Of a stretch of DNA of 64,000 bases, positions 22,488 through 34,129 are shown one piece after another. The position numbers and the translations under genes were made by a program. The stretch comes from Stomoxys calcitrans (Eukaryota > Arthropoda > Insecta > Diptera > Muscidae). Positions within the stretch are counted from its first letter, which is position 1; every line of letters begins with the position of its first letter. The stretch covers positions 184,223,424 through 184,287,423 of the forward strand of contig NC_081555.1 of the NCBI RefSeq assembly GCF_963082655.1, in the 5' to 3' direction. The notes under the pieces are model-generated. The model searched no databases. It saw only the letters and a program-made list of their open reading frames with translations, and had not been told where the DNA came from.

Positions 22488-23609
22488 TGTTAATGACTAT
22501 AAATTCGAGCTTGAAGTAAAAGAAATCAGTAGAAAAAAGTCTGCAACGGTATTGTTGGTAGGATTTATGATCGTGACGAGGATTATCTAGTTGTAGGTCT
22601 TTTCTTCAGATACGATTGAGGGAATGGATATTTCCGCCAACAACAGTTTCCATGAAATTTGACACTTCAGATTCTAGATTATCTCAATTCCTGCAGTATT
22701 TCAAAAAAAAAAATGTTCAACTTTAGATATTAATCTCATACACATACTCGTATGTGTTTAGCTCGATTTTCATACCTTGAGCTTTTTCAGATGTATAAAA
22801 CCAGTGGATACTCTCCAATATTGTACTAAGTTTGTTTCTATGACTATCTCTTTATAAAAGGAATTTCGACGAAATCGGTTCAGATTTGGATATAGCAAAT
22901 TCGCTATAGCTGTAGGAAACATAGTGAAGACTAGTTTTTTTCTTATGTAGTCATCTGTGACACATTTCACCAAAGTGGGTTTAGGATTAAAAAAAAATAC
23001 TTATAATCCTTATTATTCGCCAAATTTGAACGAAATATGTTATGAACTGTTTTATTATCCTTCCGAATCCCTCCGCCGGAGCCCATTAAAGTTGAATTTT
23101 TGTGACGGTCTACAATCAGACCCACTAAGATATGTTAGTCTATTGTAATGCCATAGGAATCAGAGAGCGAGGATGATTTCCAGTTTCTACTATTGAGCCA
23201 GCCTGATCGTCCTAAAAAACCTAATAGTTTGTGAATGGTCATATCTGCTAAGTTGGACAATTCATAAACTTTAAACTCTTCAGTCATCTCGTTGAAAAAT
23301 CAGTGAAAGTCAAGCAAGGCTTTTGAATACAGAAATACTTTCTTCAGAGATTTTATGTATATATGACTGTCTGTCAAGATATTATTTTACTGCAATAATC
23401 TTTTGTCGGAAACAAAGCTTGAGATCGATTCAATCGTGCATATTGTAATATCGATTATTTTTAATTAAAGCGTGGGTGTATGGTATTACAAAGTCAGCGC
23501 AAAGTCCTTGTTTTGCTTTCCCTTAGTTGTTTAAAATTGCAATTATTTACTAACTATCACAGCGGTATTCAAGTTCAAAAGATTGCCTTAAACTCACAAG
23601 TCGATCGAA
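22488..23609. other. A+T-rich DNA, no gene seen
   Basis: A short HINE-like scrap (aatttcgacgaaatcggttc, then agatttggatatagc) is visible near 22861-22900. Otherwise there is no frame, domain or repeat. A 22-bp palindrome sits at its right edge. Confidence 0.4.
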
Positions 23610-23622
23610 ACATTTCGATCGA
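23601..23622. repeat. Perfect 10-bp inverted repeat, 2-nt spacer
   Basis: tcgatcgaaa, spacer ca, then tttcgatcga, immediately before the next HINE begins. Confidence 0.8.
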
Positions 23623-24196
23623 ACCGGTCTTTATAGCAACTATATCCAAATTTGGACCGATTTCGGCCAAGTTGCAGAAAAATATTGAAGAGCTTAACAC
23701 AACTCACTGTCCCGAATTTCGGCGAAATTGGACAATAAATGCGCCTTTTATGGCCCCAAAACCTTATATCGGGAGATCAGTCTATATGGCAGCTATATCC
23801 AAATCTGGACCGATCTGAGCCAAACTGAAGAAGGATGTCAAAGGGCTAACACAACGCACTGCCCCAAATTTCAGCATAATCGGATAATAAATGTGGCTTT
23901 TATGGGCCTAAGACTGGGAGCAATATCAAGGTATAGTCCGATATAGCCCATCTGCGAACTTAACCTGCTTATGGACAAAAAAAAAGAATTTGTGCAAAGT
24001 TTCAGCTCAATATCTCTCTTAAAGACTGTACCGTGATTTTAACAAACAGACGGACGGACATTGCTAAATCGTCTTAGATTTTTACGCTGATCAAGAATAT
24101 ATATAGTTTATGGGGTCGGAAATGGATATTTCGATGTGTTGTAAACGGAATGACTAAATGAATATACCCCCATCCTTCGGTGTTGGGATAAAAATT
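23623..24196 (-). mobile_element. DINE-1/HINE-like element (B subfamily), 3'-truncated
   Basis: B modules start near 23620 and 23778 (agatcagtctatatggcagc). They are followed by 'gatatagcccatctgcgaac', 'aacagacggacggacattgc', 'gatcaagaatatatat' and the reversed 5' hairpin 'tacccccatccttcggtgtt' plus gggataaaa. The GC palindrome end is absent. Confidence 0.82.
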
Positions 24197-24336
24197 GAAG
24201 AATATCTGTAGTGGAGAATTATCCAAATGGGATTGATCTTTAAGCCACGGATAGCCCGGCAATCTTTTTTAATTTCGTGCTTGTTCTATAGTCAAAACCA
24301 AATCCTAGTAAATGGCAAAAGTATAGAATTTCAAAA

Positions 24337-24965
24337 AAAAAATTGAAAGCGTGCTAAGTTCGGACGGGCCGAATCTTATATACCCTCCACCATAGATTGC
24401 ATTTGCCGAGTTCTTTTCCCGTTATCTCTTTTTGGGCAAACAAAGGACAAAAGAAAAGAATTGCTTTAGTACTGGAACTATATCAAGTTATGGCCCGAAT
24501 CGATCCATAATTGATTTGAATATTGAAGACCATAGTAAAAGTCGTTGAAAAATTTCAGCCGGTTCGAGTAACAATTGCGCCCTTTAGGGGCTCAAGAAGT
24601 AAAATAGAGAGATCAGTTTATATGGGAGCTGTATCAGGCTATAGACCGATTAGGACCATATTTAACATGTATGTTGAAGGTCATGGTAGAAGCCGTTGTA
24701 CAAAATTTCAGCCAAATCGGATAATAATTACGCGCTCTGGAGGCTCAAGAAGTCAAGATCCCAGATCTGTTTATATGGCAGCTATATCAGGTTATGGACC
24801 GATTTGAACCAATCATAATACAGTTGTTGGAAGTTATAACAAAACACGTCATGCAATATTTCAGCCAAATCGGATAGGAATTGCGCCATCTAGTGGCTCA
24901 AGAAGTCAAGATTCAAGTTCGCTTTATATGGCAGCTATATCAAAACATGGAAAACATCTGACTGA
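24337..24965 (-). mobile_element. DINE-1/HINE-like element (A subfamily), 5'-truncated
   Basis: The head gaaagcgtgctaagttcgga with 'cgggccgaatcttatatacc' and 'ctccaccatag' is the reversed 3' end. A modules follow at about 24615, 24765 and 24920. A 94-codon frame across them repeats GSRSKIERSVYMGAVSGY and GSRSQDPRSVYMAAISGY at a 51-residue step, which is just the 153-bp unit translated. The 5' block is lost. Confidence 0.82.
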
Positions 24966-26089
24966 TTTAATATGTGACACATCACTGTGCCGTGGAGAAT
25001 TTTTATTTTAGTACTGCATGTCGTTTGGTGCGTTTATGATCATATCATGTTTGCATCCATGATGGCATGTGTGCCATTGTGAGTGTGTGGGTGTGTGAGT
25101 GTGTGTCTATGTGCACGAGTCTTGCTTGATAAATGTGTCGTGCGAGTGTCTTTTGGCGAGGATGTTCCTGATGAAATGCACACAAAACACCTACACTTCG
25201 CACACATGCACACCGCTGCAGCCCTCGCTCCTCTCACATGTATAAAAACATAATAAAATCCTTCTCAAGTAATTTACATAGTGTTCCATGGAGGCACTAC
25301 ATTTTGCATAAATGTATTTAGTAAATCGGAAATCACATTAAATGCCGGAATAATCCATGCTAATACAGTGCTGGAGTAACGACAAAGCTTGGTGCTTTGC
25401 AGCACGTTATACCATGCATAATAAAGACCTGCTCTTAAAGTTCCTCCCCCAGAGCCCAATCACATTGCTCCACACGTTCATTCAAAATAATTTAAGGTTG
25501 CAAATGCTGAAAGTAGTTTGGTCACTCTTTTCATCTACAACATCCGCAGGGCTTTAAGAAACCTTCGGAATGCACCTCATCTTTCAGTTGGCTTTGAAGG
25601 CGACTTCCATGGGCATTAGAGTCATTACTCATGAAAGGTGCTCATTACAGAGAGAGAGAGCAGCGGGTAAATAAATGTTAGGCTTTGTTTGGTGAAGGTC
25701 TAAATAAAATGCCTATTTTATCGCTTTAGGCGTAAGCATTTTCTCATTAGAGAATGAAAGAGGCCTTTCAGCACATCGCCATACAAATGCCATTCGCGCA
25801 GCATGTGTGCAAGGCTGAGTGCCTAGTGTGTGTGCATGCATACACCAATCTACAATCATGGGTGCGGGAAAATGTGTGCCACTGCTCGCCAATAAACATC
25901 GCCAGTTTCAAAGCATACTTTCAGGCTTTCAACTTAAAAGCCAAATGAGATGCTTAAATGAAACCCAGCTAAATATTCAATGAAATCAAACGTGCAACCA
26001 GTGTTGCCGTAAGTTTTGATTTGCACAACACAATGAAATGCTTGTAACGATATACGAAAATATGCCAATCAACTTCATTATTTTTATTC
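24966..26089. other. A+T-rich DNA with a GT-rich tract, no gene seen
   Basis: A GT/GTGT-rich run (gtgagtgtgtgggtgtgtga) lies near 25080-25115 and a short GA run near 25650. Frames up to 66 codons carry no domain. Confidence 0.4.
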
Positions 26090-26595
26090 ACTCTACTAAT
26101 GTAATCATTATGTTTGTAACTCCTTGAAATATTCGTCTCAGACCCCATAAAGTTATATATTCTTGACATTTTATGTCGATCTAGTCAAGTCCGTTCGTCT
26201 GTCTGTCGAAAGCACGCTTACTTTCAAAGGAGTAAAGCTAGCCGCTGGAAATTTTGCACAAATACTTCTTATAGGTGTAGGACTGTAAATGGACCATATC
26301 GGTCCATGTGTTGATATAGTTTCCATATAAACCTATCATGGATCTTGACTTCTTGAGCCACTACAAGGCGCAATTTTTACCCGATTTGGCTGACACGATG
26401 TGTTTCATTATGACTTCCAACAACTGCGCTAGGTATGGTTCAAATCGGTCCATAACCTGATATAGCTGCCATATAATCTTGAATCTTGACTTCTTGAGCC
26501 CTAGAGAACGCAATTCTTAACCGATTTGGCTGAAATTTTCCACGAGGTGTTTTGTTATCATTTCCAACAATTGTGTATGTAAAGTATGGGTGAAA
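26090..26595 (+). mobile_element. DINE-1/HINE-like element (A subfamily), both ends cut
   Basis: It begins inside the 5' block ('gtaatcattatgtttgtaac', 'cagaccccataaagttatat', 'gtcgatctagtcaagtccgt' then tcgtctgtctgtcg). Two A modules follow with 'catgtgttgatatagtttcc' and 'gatatagctgccatata'. It breaks off near 26595, where Helitron-type sequence starts. Confidence 0.78.
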
Positions 26596-27157
26596 ACTTG
26601 TGCTATCGGATTCAAGTTTAAGTCAAAGATAAGTCTAACGGACTTGACTATATATCAGATTCGTGTTCTACTCTAGAATACCTTTTATTACAGCCCCATA
26701 TTGGAAGGGTCAGCAAATACGTCCTATATGGGTGGTGTTATGGGGGTAAGGTGGCCCCATAGACACTTTTCCCCGAATATTGGTATAAACTTTGTGCTTT
26801 ACTCTCAAAGACCTTTCATTTGAGCCCCATATTGTTATGGTCGTAAATTTGACCTTTTACGGGGGTGTTTTGGGAGACTTGGCCCCACATTTGGATATCA
26901 GATTCGTATTCTACACCCAAATACCTTTTATTTAAGCCCCATATTGCCATGGTTAGTAAATAAGTCATGTTTGAGGGGAGTTTTGGGGAAGCGGTGGACC
27001 CCCAGAAACTTGGTCCCACATTTTGATATCAGATTCGTATTTTACTCGCAAATACCTTTCCCAAATACTATCTCAAATTTAAGTGGCATGTTCGTACTTC
27101 ACTCCCAAAAAGCTTCTATTTGAGTTCTATATTATCATGACCGGTCTTTATATTCCA
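26596..27157 (-). mobile_element. Helitron-family tandem monomers, partial copy
   Basis: This is the same monomer as in the 16.8-18.8 kb Helitron, in reverse. cagccccat (26691), gagccccat (26822) and aagccccat (26935) anchor units of 131 and 113 bp, each with 'gatatcagattcgt' and 'attctac...caaatacctttcatt'. Neither TC nor CTAG terminus is recognisable. Confidence 0.72.
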
Positions 27158-27700
27158 CTAATTGGCCCGGTGTGCTTCGCTACAGCCACAAGTGTTTGCG
27201 GCCTCTTTTGATATGGTCCAAATTTTAATACTAATTATATTTCATTAGAATCCCATATAGTCCTGTTTGGTATACATGTCCATTTGTGGCATAATTTTTG
27301 GAGTGAGGCGACTCCCCGCGAATTGACTAAAATTTTTGTATGATTTTCGTATTCTACTCTTAATTACCTTTCGTTTGATTCCCACGTTGTCCCGTTCGGT
27401 GTACATGTCCATTTGGTACATAGTTTTGGGATTGGGATTTAAAAGTTTCATATTCTACTTCCAATTACCTTTAATGAGATTCTCATATTGTCCCAATCGG
27501 TAAACATGTCTGTTTGGGTAGGTTTTGAGGTAGGACATCCCCCGCGGTTATTTGACCATAATGTTGTATACCAATTTTGTGTGTTTTGGGTTACAATAAG
27601 ATGGCACTTGAAAATTGTGGTAAGGGGGAGGGTTCGCCCTTCCTCGAGACATCCATCAGATTCTAAATAATATTTGGCATCTTAAAATGTTAGGGAAGAG
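27158..27700 (-). mobile_element. Helitron-family copy with 3' terminus
   Basis: The plus strand starts ctaattggcccggtgtgctt then cgctacagcc. In reverse this reads gtagcgaagcacaccgggccaattag: a small hairpin about ten bases before a CTRR-like end (TTAG). That matches the Helitron 3' end plan. Diverged monomers follow (cattagaatcccatatagtc, 'gtttgattcccacgttgtcc', 'atgagattctcatattgtcc'). The 5' end is not seen. Confidence 0.72.
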
Positions 27701-27774
27701 GAGAGCGTTTTCTCCTCCTTAAGATTCAACAAACAACTTATAAAAATATATATAAAAAAATAAAACAACAACAA

Positions 27775-28070
27775 AACAAATTTTGCCCATGAACATTCCA
27801 CTAAGGAACGGTGGCAAGCTCACGGTCCGATTAAAGTTTAAGCTCAATGATAGGGGGCCTTTTTTTATAGCCAAGTCCGAACGGCGATCCGCAGTGCGAC
27901 ACCTCTTTGGAGAGAAATTTTCACATAACATAGTACCTCACAAATGTTGCCAGCATTAGGAGGGGACAACCACCGCTGCAAATTTGTTCCGATGATCTCG
28001 GCAGGATTCGAACGCAGGCGTTCAGCGTCATAGGCGGACATGCTAACGTCTGCGCTGCGGTGACTTCCAT
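27775..28070 (-). mobile_element. tRNA-derived SINE, near full length
   Basis: The plus strand runs from 'aaattttgcccatgaacatt' (3' end in reverse) through 'gtgcgacacctctttggaga' and 'cagcattaggaggggacaac' to 'aggattcgaacgcaggcgtt' (reversed B box near 28007) and 'gcggacatgctaacgtctgc' (reversed A box). The head ends about 28070. No convincing target-site duplication. Confidence 0.82.
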
Positions 28071-28689
28071 AAGAAAATATTACTTCCGTTCTAATTTTAA
28101 TGAAATTTTGTCAATACCAACATTACCTGCATCCTACACGCCTCACACGCGCCATAAAATTCAATCTATCATCAAAATCCAAGAAAATTGTCTAGACCTC
28201 ATCTTTAAGGTAAAACACAAATTTTATGTTCAAATCAAGGCGAATTTAATAAGATGGGCGCATCGACGAATTGCTACAACAAAGCATCTTTGTAAGCAAG
28301 GCGAACAAAATTCTATTCGCCGTGACATTTCATATTTTCAGCAAATTTGCATCGACCAATCAGAGTTAGAAATTTATTTATATTTGAGTATCAAAGCAAA
28401 AAAACAAATTTAAAAATTTGTAAAATTCCCATTAACTCCAAAAGCTTTTCCTATAAAACGACGATGATAGCAAAATGTTCACAAGGGTATAGTACTCGTA
28501 GCGTTGAACATATGGAGTGGCGAACTAACCCAGGATTTGTGGAAATGAAAAGTTATAGATGGTTGAGCAACAATTGTGGCACTGCCCTGAAATTGCGGAA
28601 AAAGTGCAGGATTATAGCTAAACGAACGCCTTTTTTCTTGTCTAAACTATCTTCTAGCTCTTCTTGACTACAGTCAAGAATATAGAATA
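28071..28689. other. Unassigned stretch with a 117-codon open frame
   Basis: The frame 28060-28413 (MTSIRKYYFRSNFNEILSIP...) overlaps the SINE edge. It is K/I/Q-rich, shows no domain, signal peptide or membrane segment, and ends in a lysine-rich run. Its composition is what random A+T-rich DNA gives. I do not support it as a gene. Confidence 0.35.
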
Positions 28690-30665
28690 CTTGCCGAACC
28701 GGGACCGCTCCGATGCGCCTTCTTTAACTCTCTAATATCTTTTTAGGGTGGGGACCAGGGCGAAGTATCCCCACCAATGGGGATATCGAATTCGAGCCAT
28801 TGTAGCCTATGACGCTGGATGCGAATCCTGGCGAGAATATCGGACAAAGCGGTGTTTACCCCCTCTTAATGTTGGCGACATTTGCGCCGTTACGCCGTTC
28901 GGACTCGGCTATAAAAAAGGCCCCTTATCATTGAGTTTGAACTTGAATCGGAAGCACTCCTTGATGTGTGAGAAGTTACCTCTTCTCGGTTCCTGGTGGT
29001 AATGTTCTTCCTTAGGGTAATGTTCTCATTAGGGGAGGGATGGCACATGAGACACTTCGACTCAAATATGGATATAAAATTCGTCGTGCACTTCCAAAAC
29101 CCTTTAATTTGAGTCCCATATTGCCATGGTCGGTAAACATGAACCCTTTGGAGGGTGTTTTGGAGGGCGGCCACCGGCACTTTGCACTGGAAATAGATAT
29201 TAAATTCGGAAAGGAAATGAAGTTCAGTTTAGGGGGTGCTTTAGGGCGTACCCAAAACACTTGGCTCCAAAATTGGATATCAAATTCGTTTTCTACTCTC
29301 AAATACTTTTCATTGAAGTCCCATATTGTCATAATGGGTCAAATAACCCATTTGACATTTCTTTAGGAGGAAAAGCGCCATCTAGACTTGAGCGCCACTT
29401 AGAAGTACCGCTGGGTACTTGAACGCAAATTTTAATAACATATTCGATTTCTGGTATCCTATACCTTTCATTTGATACCGTTATTGTGTCCATCGGACCA
29501 CTTTCGGATATGGGTGGCGTTTTGGGGTAAAGAGGAGAGTCCGCCTCCACCCGATATCTAAAAATTATATAGCCTATGCTTCCTTCCAGACGAACGTACA
29601 CAATGTATGAAAATTTTAAGAAAATCGGTTGAGCGAAGTATCATATAGTCATAATGGGTCTAATGGCGTTTTTGAGGGGTGGCATGACCCCCTATACTTC
29701 GATCTAATTTCGTATGCCAGGTTAGAAATCTTCTCCCGAATACCTTTCATTTGAGTCCCATATTGAAATGAACGTCCAATATGTCTGTTTGGGGGAGTTT
29801 TGGGGTTGGGGCGGCCCGATGGGTACTTAGACTGAAGTTTTAATACCATATTCGTATTCTCTCTCCAATACCTTTCATTTGTTACATATATTGTGCCGAT
29901 CGGTCCACTTTTTATTTTGGGTTGTGTTAAGGCGGAGGATCCGTCCCCCTTTCCATACCGAAAAATTATATAGCCTATGTTTCCTTCCAGACCAACCTAC
30001 ACAATATGCGAAAATTTCGAGGAAATCGGTTCTGCCGTTTTTCAGTCTATATAATGAACAAACAAACCGAGTGCCATATATCCGTGATTGGTTAATGTGC
30101 CCATTTTGGGCTTTTTTGTGTGGGTGTGGTGGTACCCCCTATACTGCGACATGAATGTGTATGCCAGATTCGTTATCTACTCCCGCATACTTTTCATTTG
30201 ATGCCCATATTGTTCGTATCGGTCCACTTTTGATTTTGGGGTAACGGTGAAGGGTTCGCCCCCTTCCGTTATCAATAAATTATGAAGCCTATTCCTACTT
30301 CCTGACCATATTAGTAATATACTCCCAAATACCTTTCATTTGAGTCCCATATTGCCATCATCGTAAAATAAACCTTTTTAAAGGGTAACTTTAACCCAAC
30401 TTTTATTATTCGTGCTCTACTCTTCAATACCTTTCATTTGAATCCCATATTGTCCCGATCGGTCCACTTTTATTTTGGGTAGTACTTTTGGGGTAAGGGG
30501 AGGGTCCGCCCCCTCCCGATATCAAAAAATTATATAGCCTATATTTCCTTCCAGACCAGCTTACACAATCTGTAAAAATTTCAAGGTAATCGGTTCAGCC
30601 GTTTTTTAGTCTATACGGAACAAACAAACAAACCGACAAACACAAATTGAATTTTATATATATGA
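28690..30665 (-). mobile_element. Non-autonomous Helitron carrying a SINE, about 2.0 kb
   Basis: In reverse orientation it begins near 30665 (TC then atatatataaaattcaattt, matching the 5' end of the 16.8-kb copy), has the TTTG run and 'aaccgattaccttgaaattt', then monomers with 'gtcccatattg'/'gggactcaaatgaaagg'. Near 28690-28720 it has ccgaaccgggaccgctccga, matching the reversed 3' end ctgaaccgggcccattccgc of the 16.8-kb copy. The base before 28690 is A, as expected for the T after a Helitron end, but the last four bases are CAAG rather than CTAG. At the other end the flank is C rather than T. A SINE lies inside it near the 3' end. Confidence 0.72.
28806..29005 (+). mobile_element. tRNA-derived SINE inside the Helitron, 5' part degraded
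   Basis: 'cctatgacgctggatgcgaa' then tcctggcgaga is the degenerate B-box region. 'gccgttcggactcggctata', 'ccccttatcattgagtttga' and 'gatgtgtgagaag' are the body. The A box is gone and the middle is shortened. The same SINE-in-Helitron arrangement occurs in reverse at 62.6-62.9 kb. Confidence 0.78.
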
Positions 30666-31307
30666 CTATAGGCGCTTGAAATGACAGCTGAGGGAACTTT
30701 TCCAGTTCGCCAGGCATTGTACTGCCGTAAATTTTATCTGTGTTTTCCTATAATGAGCATGATGCGATTGGTTATTTAAAGGCTCCAATAACTCCTTTTC
30801 ACATTGAGTATGTCAGGCACTCAATTCCACTATCAGCAATCTGTGGACGTGTGCGGAAGCTCTCAACTGGGCTTCTCATGAACACCACACAAATAAGAGC
30901 TCAGTTTCGAGGAGTTCCGACCCGCGTGGTGCTCATAGTGTATTATAATTCGGCTTAATGAATAAAGTCATATTTTAAAAGAAGATGCATTTGCTTCGCT
31001 GTTGCACAGAAATAGGTCTCCTACATACACTTAAATAGTGAAATATTTGAAATGTAGGCTTCCATTTTAAAGGAACATTGTTTTTAAAGCTCCTATTCCC
31101 CTTTCAACTGTGGACACGGTAGCTTTCAGATTTAAAAAGGGTTAGTTTTTAGCTTGCAAGTTATTAAATTTTATTATCAAAATGCGTACTCTGTAAAGAA
31201 ATTTCTTCGCATTTTTGGCTTAGTGAGTACGTAAATAAGCAGAATTGTCGATTTTTGAGGGAAGATCAGCCGGAAGCATTGCAAGAGCTGCCAATGCATG
31301 CAGAACC
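30666..31307. other. A+T-rich DNA, no gene seen
   Basis: The 72-codon frame at 30740-30958 has no recognisable domain. No repeat found elsewhere in the window. Confidence 0.4.
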
Positions 31308-32101
31308 AGTAAGGAAGGGCAAAAGTCGGGCGGTGTCGATTGTATATATCCTACACCTACCCTTTAAGTTCAAAGTGGGATGACTATCCAATTCTGTACC
31401 AAATTTTGCTGCACCTCGGCGGATGTTTTCAGATAGATTATTAAACAATCCGTATCAAATTTGGAGCCAACTACGGTTGACAAATGACAACATTCTCGCA
31501 AATTACCCAAAATCTGACGAAAGTATATAGGGGAACTATACCTAAATCTGAACCGATTTCTAGAAAATTTCTTAGATAGTGTGGAAATCATCGAGGAAAG
31601 TGTAGTACAAAATTTTGGGAAGATTGGTCAATAAATACGCTTGCTCTAGGAGTAAAAATCAGGCTATATATATATGAGAGCTATATCTGAATCTGAAACG
31701 ATTTCCATGAAATTCTCCAGTATTATCAAGAGTCATAAGAAAATCCTTCCTGCCAAATTTCAAGAGAAACGGTTAACAATTGACCATTTTATTGCATTTT
31801 TACTGTAAATCGGACGAACATATATATGGGAGCTATATCCAAATCTGAACCGATTCTTTCCAATTTCAATAGGCTTCGTGTCTAGACCAAAAAACATGTC
31901 TGTACCAAATTTGAAGACGATCGGATGAAAATTGCGACCTGTAGTTTGTACACAAATTAACATGGACAGACAGACAGACAAATGGGAATAGCTAAATAGA
32001 ATCAGAAAGTGATTCTGAGTTGATCGGTATATTTAGGGTGTTACAAACAAATGCACTAAGTTATAATACCCTGTACCACAGTAATGGTGTAGGGTATAAA
32101 A
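31308..32101 (-). mobile_element. DINE-1/HINE-like element (D subfamily), near full length
   Basis: The head gcaaaagtcgggcggtgtcg then 'attgtatatatcctacacc' is the counterpart of the GC palindrome end in other subfamilies. Modules with agctatatc at 31679 and 31831 (152-bp step) share box spacing with the A and B subfamilies. The tail has 'catggacagacagacagaca' (31962-31981), 'aatcagaaagtgattctgag', 'gatcggtatatttagggtgt' and the reversed 5' hairpin 'taataccctgtaccacagta', then gtgtagggtataaaa. Confidence 0.83.
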
Positions 32102-32690
32102 AGTCACACTTTGGTGCGGTTTATGGGCTGGTTACATCATTGGACCGTACTTCGTAGCGTAAGTGTGAATGGTGAGCGCTATCGTGAGATGATATCTAAC
32201 TTTTTTTGCCCAGAGCGCAAGTTCTTGCATGACATGTGGGTTTAACAAGACGGTGCCACATCCCACACAGCACGCGTAACATTGGACCTATTGAGAGGCG
32301 AGTTCTGTGCACTTTTTATTTCACGCTCGGGACCGGTCAATTGGACGCCTAGAACGTGCGATTTAATGCCTTTCGAGTATTTTTGATGGGGCTATGTTTA
32401 AGCTCATGTCTAAACAGACAAACTCGCTTCAGTTGACGCATTGGAAGACAACATTGAAGCTTTTATTTGTGAGAAACCGGCCGAAATGTTGGGAAGAGTG
32501 TGCCAAAATTGAACTAAGCGGATGGACCATTTGAAGCGTAGTTACGGACAACATTTGCATAAAATAATCTTCAAAATTAAATTATATTGGCCGTACTATC
32601 GACTCAAATAAAGATTTCATGCATTTTTTCTGAATTTTATGTGTTTTCTTCTTGATAAACTTTCCTATAGCTCTTAAAAAATCACCCTTT
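32102..32690 (+). pseudogene. IS630/Tc-type transposase relic, C-terminal half
   Basis: Frames read VNGERYREMISNFFCPE, then QDGATSHTARVTLDLLRGEF (second catalytic Asp block), then SGPVNWTPRTCDLMPFEYF and WGYV (N-W-P-P-R-S-C-D-L-T-P-L-D-Y-F-L-W-G block, with D-to-E drift). DALEDNIEAFI and RMDHLKRSYGQHLHKIIF complete the usual C-terminus. Several stops lie inside, including just before QDGAT. The tail to about 32690 ends 'aatcaccctttat', similar to the terminal sequence of such elements. It abuts the HINE on its left. Confidence 0.83.
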
Positions 32691-34129
32691 ATTAGTCTTA
32701 TTCTGCTAATTCGAAATACAATCAAACAAAACACAAAATATTTAATTTTGAATATTTGAAAGTTAAATGTTGTACGGCGGACTCAAAATTGTTTTGACAT
32801 CTGCGTTTCCCTCAGAAGTGCTTATGTGCCTTAAATACGCCTTGGTTCAAACTTCAATATTTATTCGGTCAGAGTTTGTAAGACCCCACTTTAAAACGGC
32901 AACGTTGTCAGAGTCATTTGTAATGAATTGCAATAAATCCATTAATAATGACTTTTTTATGGTCTTTCTTTTGTTTTCTGTATCACACCTAAGCAAAATC
33001 CCCAATCAAAACAAACAGAAAAACTGGTTAACATCGAAAGCAAAAGTAAAGATAGGCAAAAAACAAAAATGTTGCTCTGAAGCTGACTTCGAAGCATGAC
33101 TCCACCCGTCCCTCCATGGGCGAGGAGAAAAAAACCCAAGAATCGAAACTGAAACTGAAAAGCACAAAAAAAAAAAACAACAAAAAAGCCAAGACGGCAG
33201 CGCAGAGAAATACAACACAACACAAATTACAAATGCCAACTTGGAGAGGCAGCAAGGTGGATTGCTGTGTGGCAAGGTAAGGTACTCGTATAGCATTTTT
33301 GGCATGGCAAGCCATGGCACAGAGGCTACATGTTGCTCCATGTTGGGTTTGCGCTTGCCTCCGATGCTGTTACCACAACGACTTCTGTTGTTGCTGCCTC
33401 TGCTTGTACTGCGCTGCGCTGACTACAGCCTCAATTGTGGCTTGAGGCTTTGGGCTTTTGACTGTTATGTCACATGGGCTTTTGTGGTTCGGCGGTCGGT
33501 GGCGCGACCAACGGCTACAGAATTTCATTTCTGTTTATGGTCTTAGTGCCGTACGCTGAGTGTATTTGTGTTTTTAGGTCTGCGGATTATTTTTTGCTCC
33601 AGCAAAACTGGGATCCGCTCGTTTAAGATTACAAATTGCTGGAGTTTGGTTTGGTTTGGTTTTGTTCGTCTCCGGCCGTTTGTCACTTGACTGGTTCGAT
33701 GCAAACATGCCAGATGAACGAACATGATTTGGGGAAAATTAAACATGTTTTAAGCTAAGGTAACATGAAAACTTGGCATGTACGTGGGCTTACTTAAAAA
33801 TATGACTATTCAAAAGTAATAAATCTATCCTAAATAATCTCTGATGACCAGAGTTGACCATGACCTAATGCAATATTTGCTTTCTCCATAGAAGCTCACT
33901 TCCAGAAAACATTAAAGACAAAATAAATTTTGGATTTTATTTTAAGTTGCCTGTCAGTTCATTCAGCTGATATGTTCATGCTTCGTTTTAGCAACTAAAG
34001 CTAATCCGCTAAACTTGGTACATATTCCCGACTAATATGTTGTATTATACACCAAATATTCATGCCTTATAGAGCAAACACGTGTCCGAGTCTTGAGTGC
34101 AACTCCACCCATAACTGAATATGAGTTCT
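32691..34129. other. A+T-rich DNA with A-run, no gene seen
   Basis: There is an A-rich run at 33160-33185. Between 32950 and 33340 at least three minus-strand frames of 88-111 codons overlap one another and consist of F/L/C/V because they read through that A/T-rich tract. They look like membrane proteins only by composition. A plus frame at 33241-33546 likewise has no domain. CTG/TTG-rich sequence lies near 33375-33410. Confidence 0.4.

Noticed and set aside
28060..28413. 117-codon plus frame as a host gene
   Set aside because: It starts inside the edge of a SINE, is A+T-composition-biased (K, I, Q), has no domain and has no neighbouring exon-like sequence.
32957..33341. Membrane-protein-like minus frames rich in Phe, Leu and Cys
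   Set aside because: Three frames overlap over the same A-rich/T-rich tract. The hydrophobicity comes from reading poly(T)-like sequence, and there is no conserved motif.
33375..33420. CTG/TTG-rich tract as a coding polyglutamine or leucine run
   Set aside because: Short, imperfect and not in a convincing frame; the nearby 101-codon frame has no domain.
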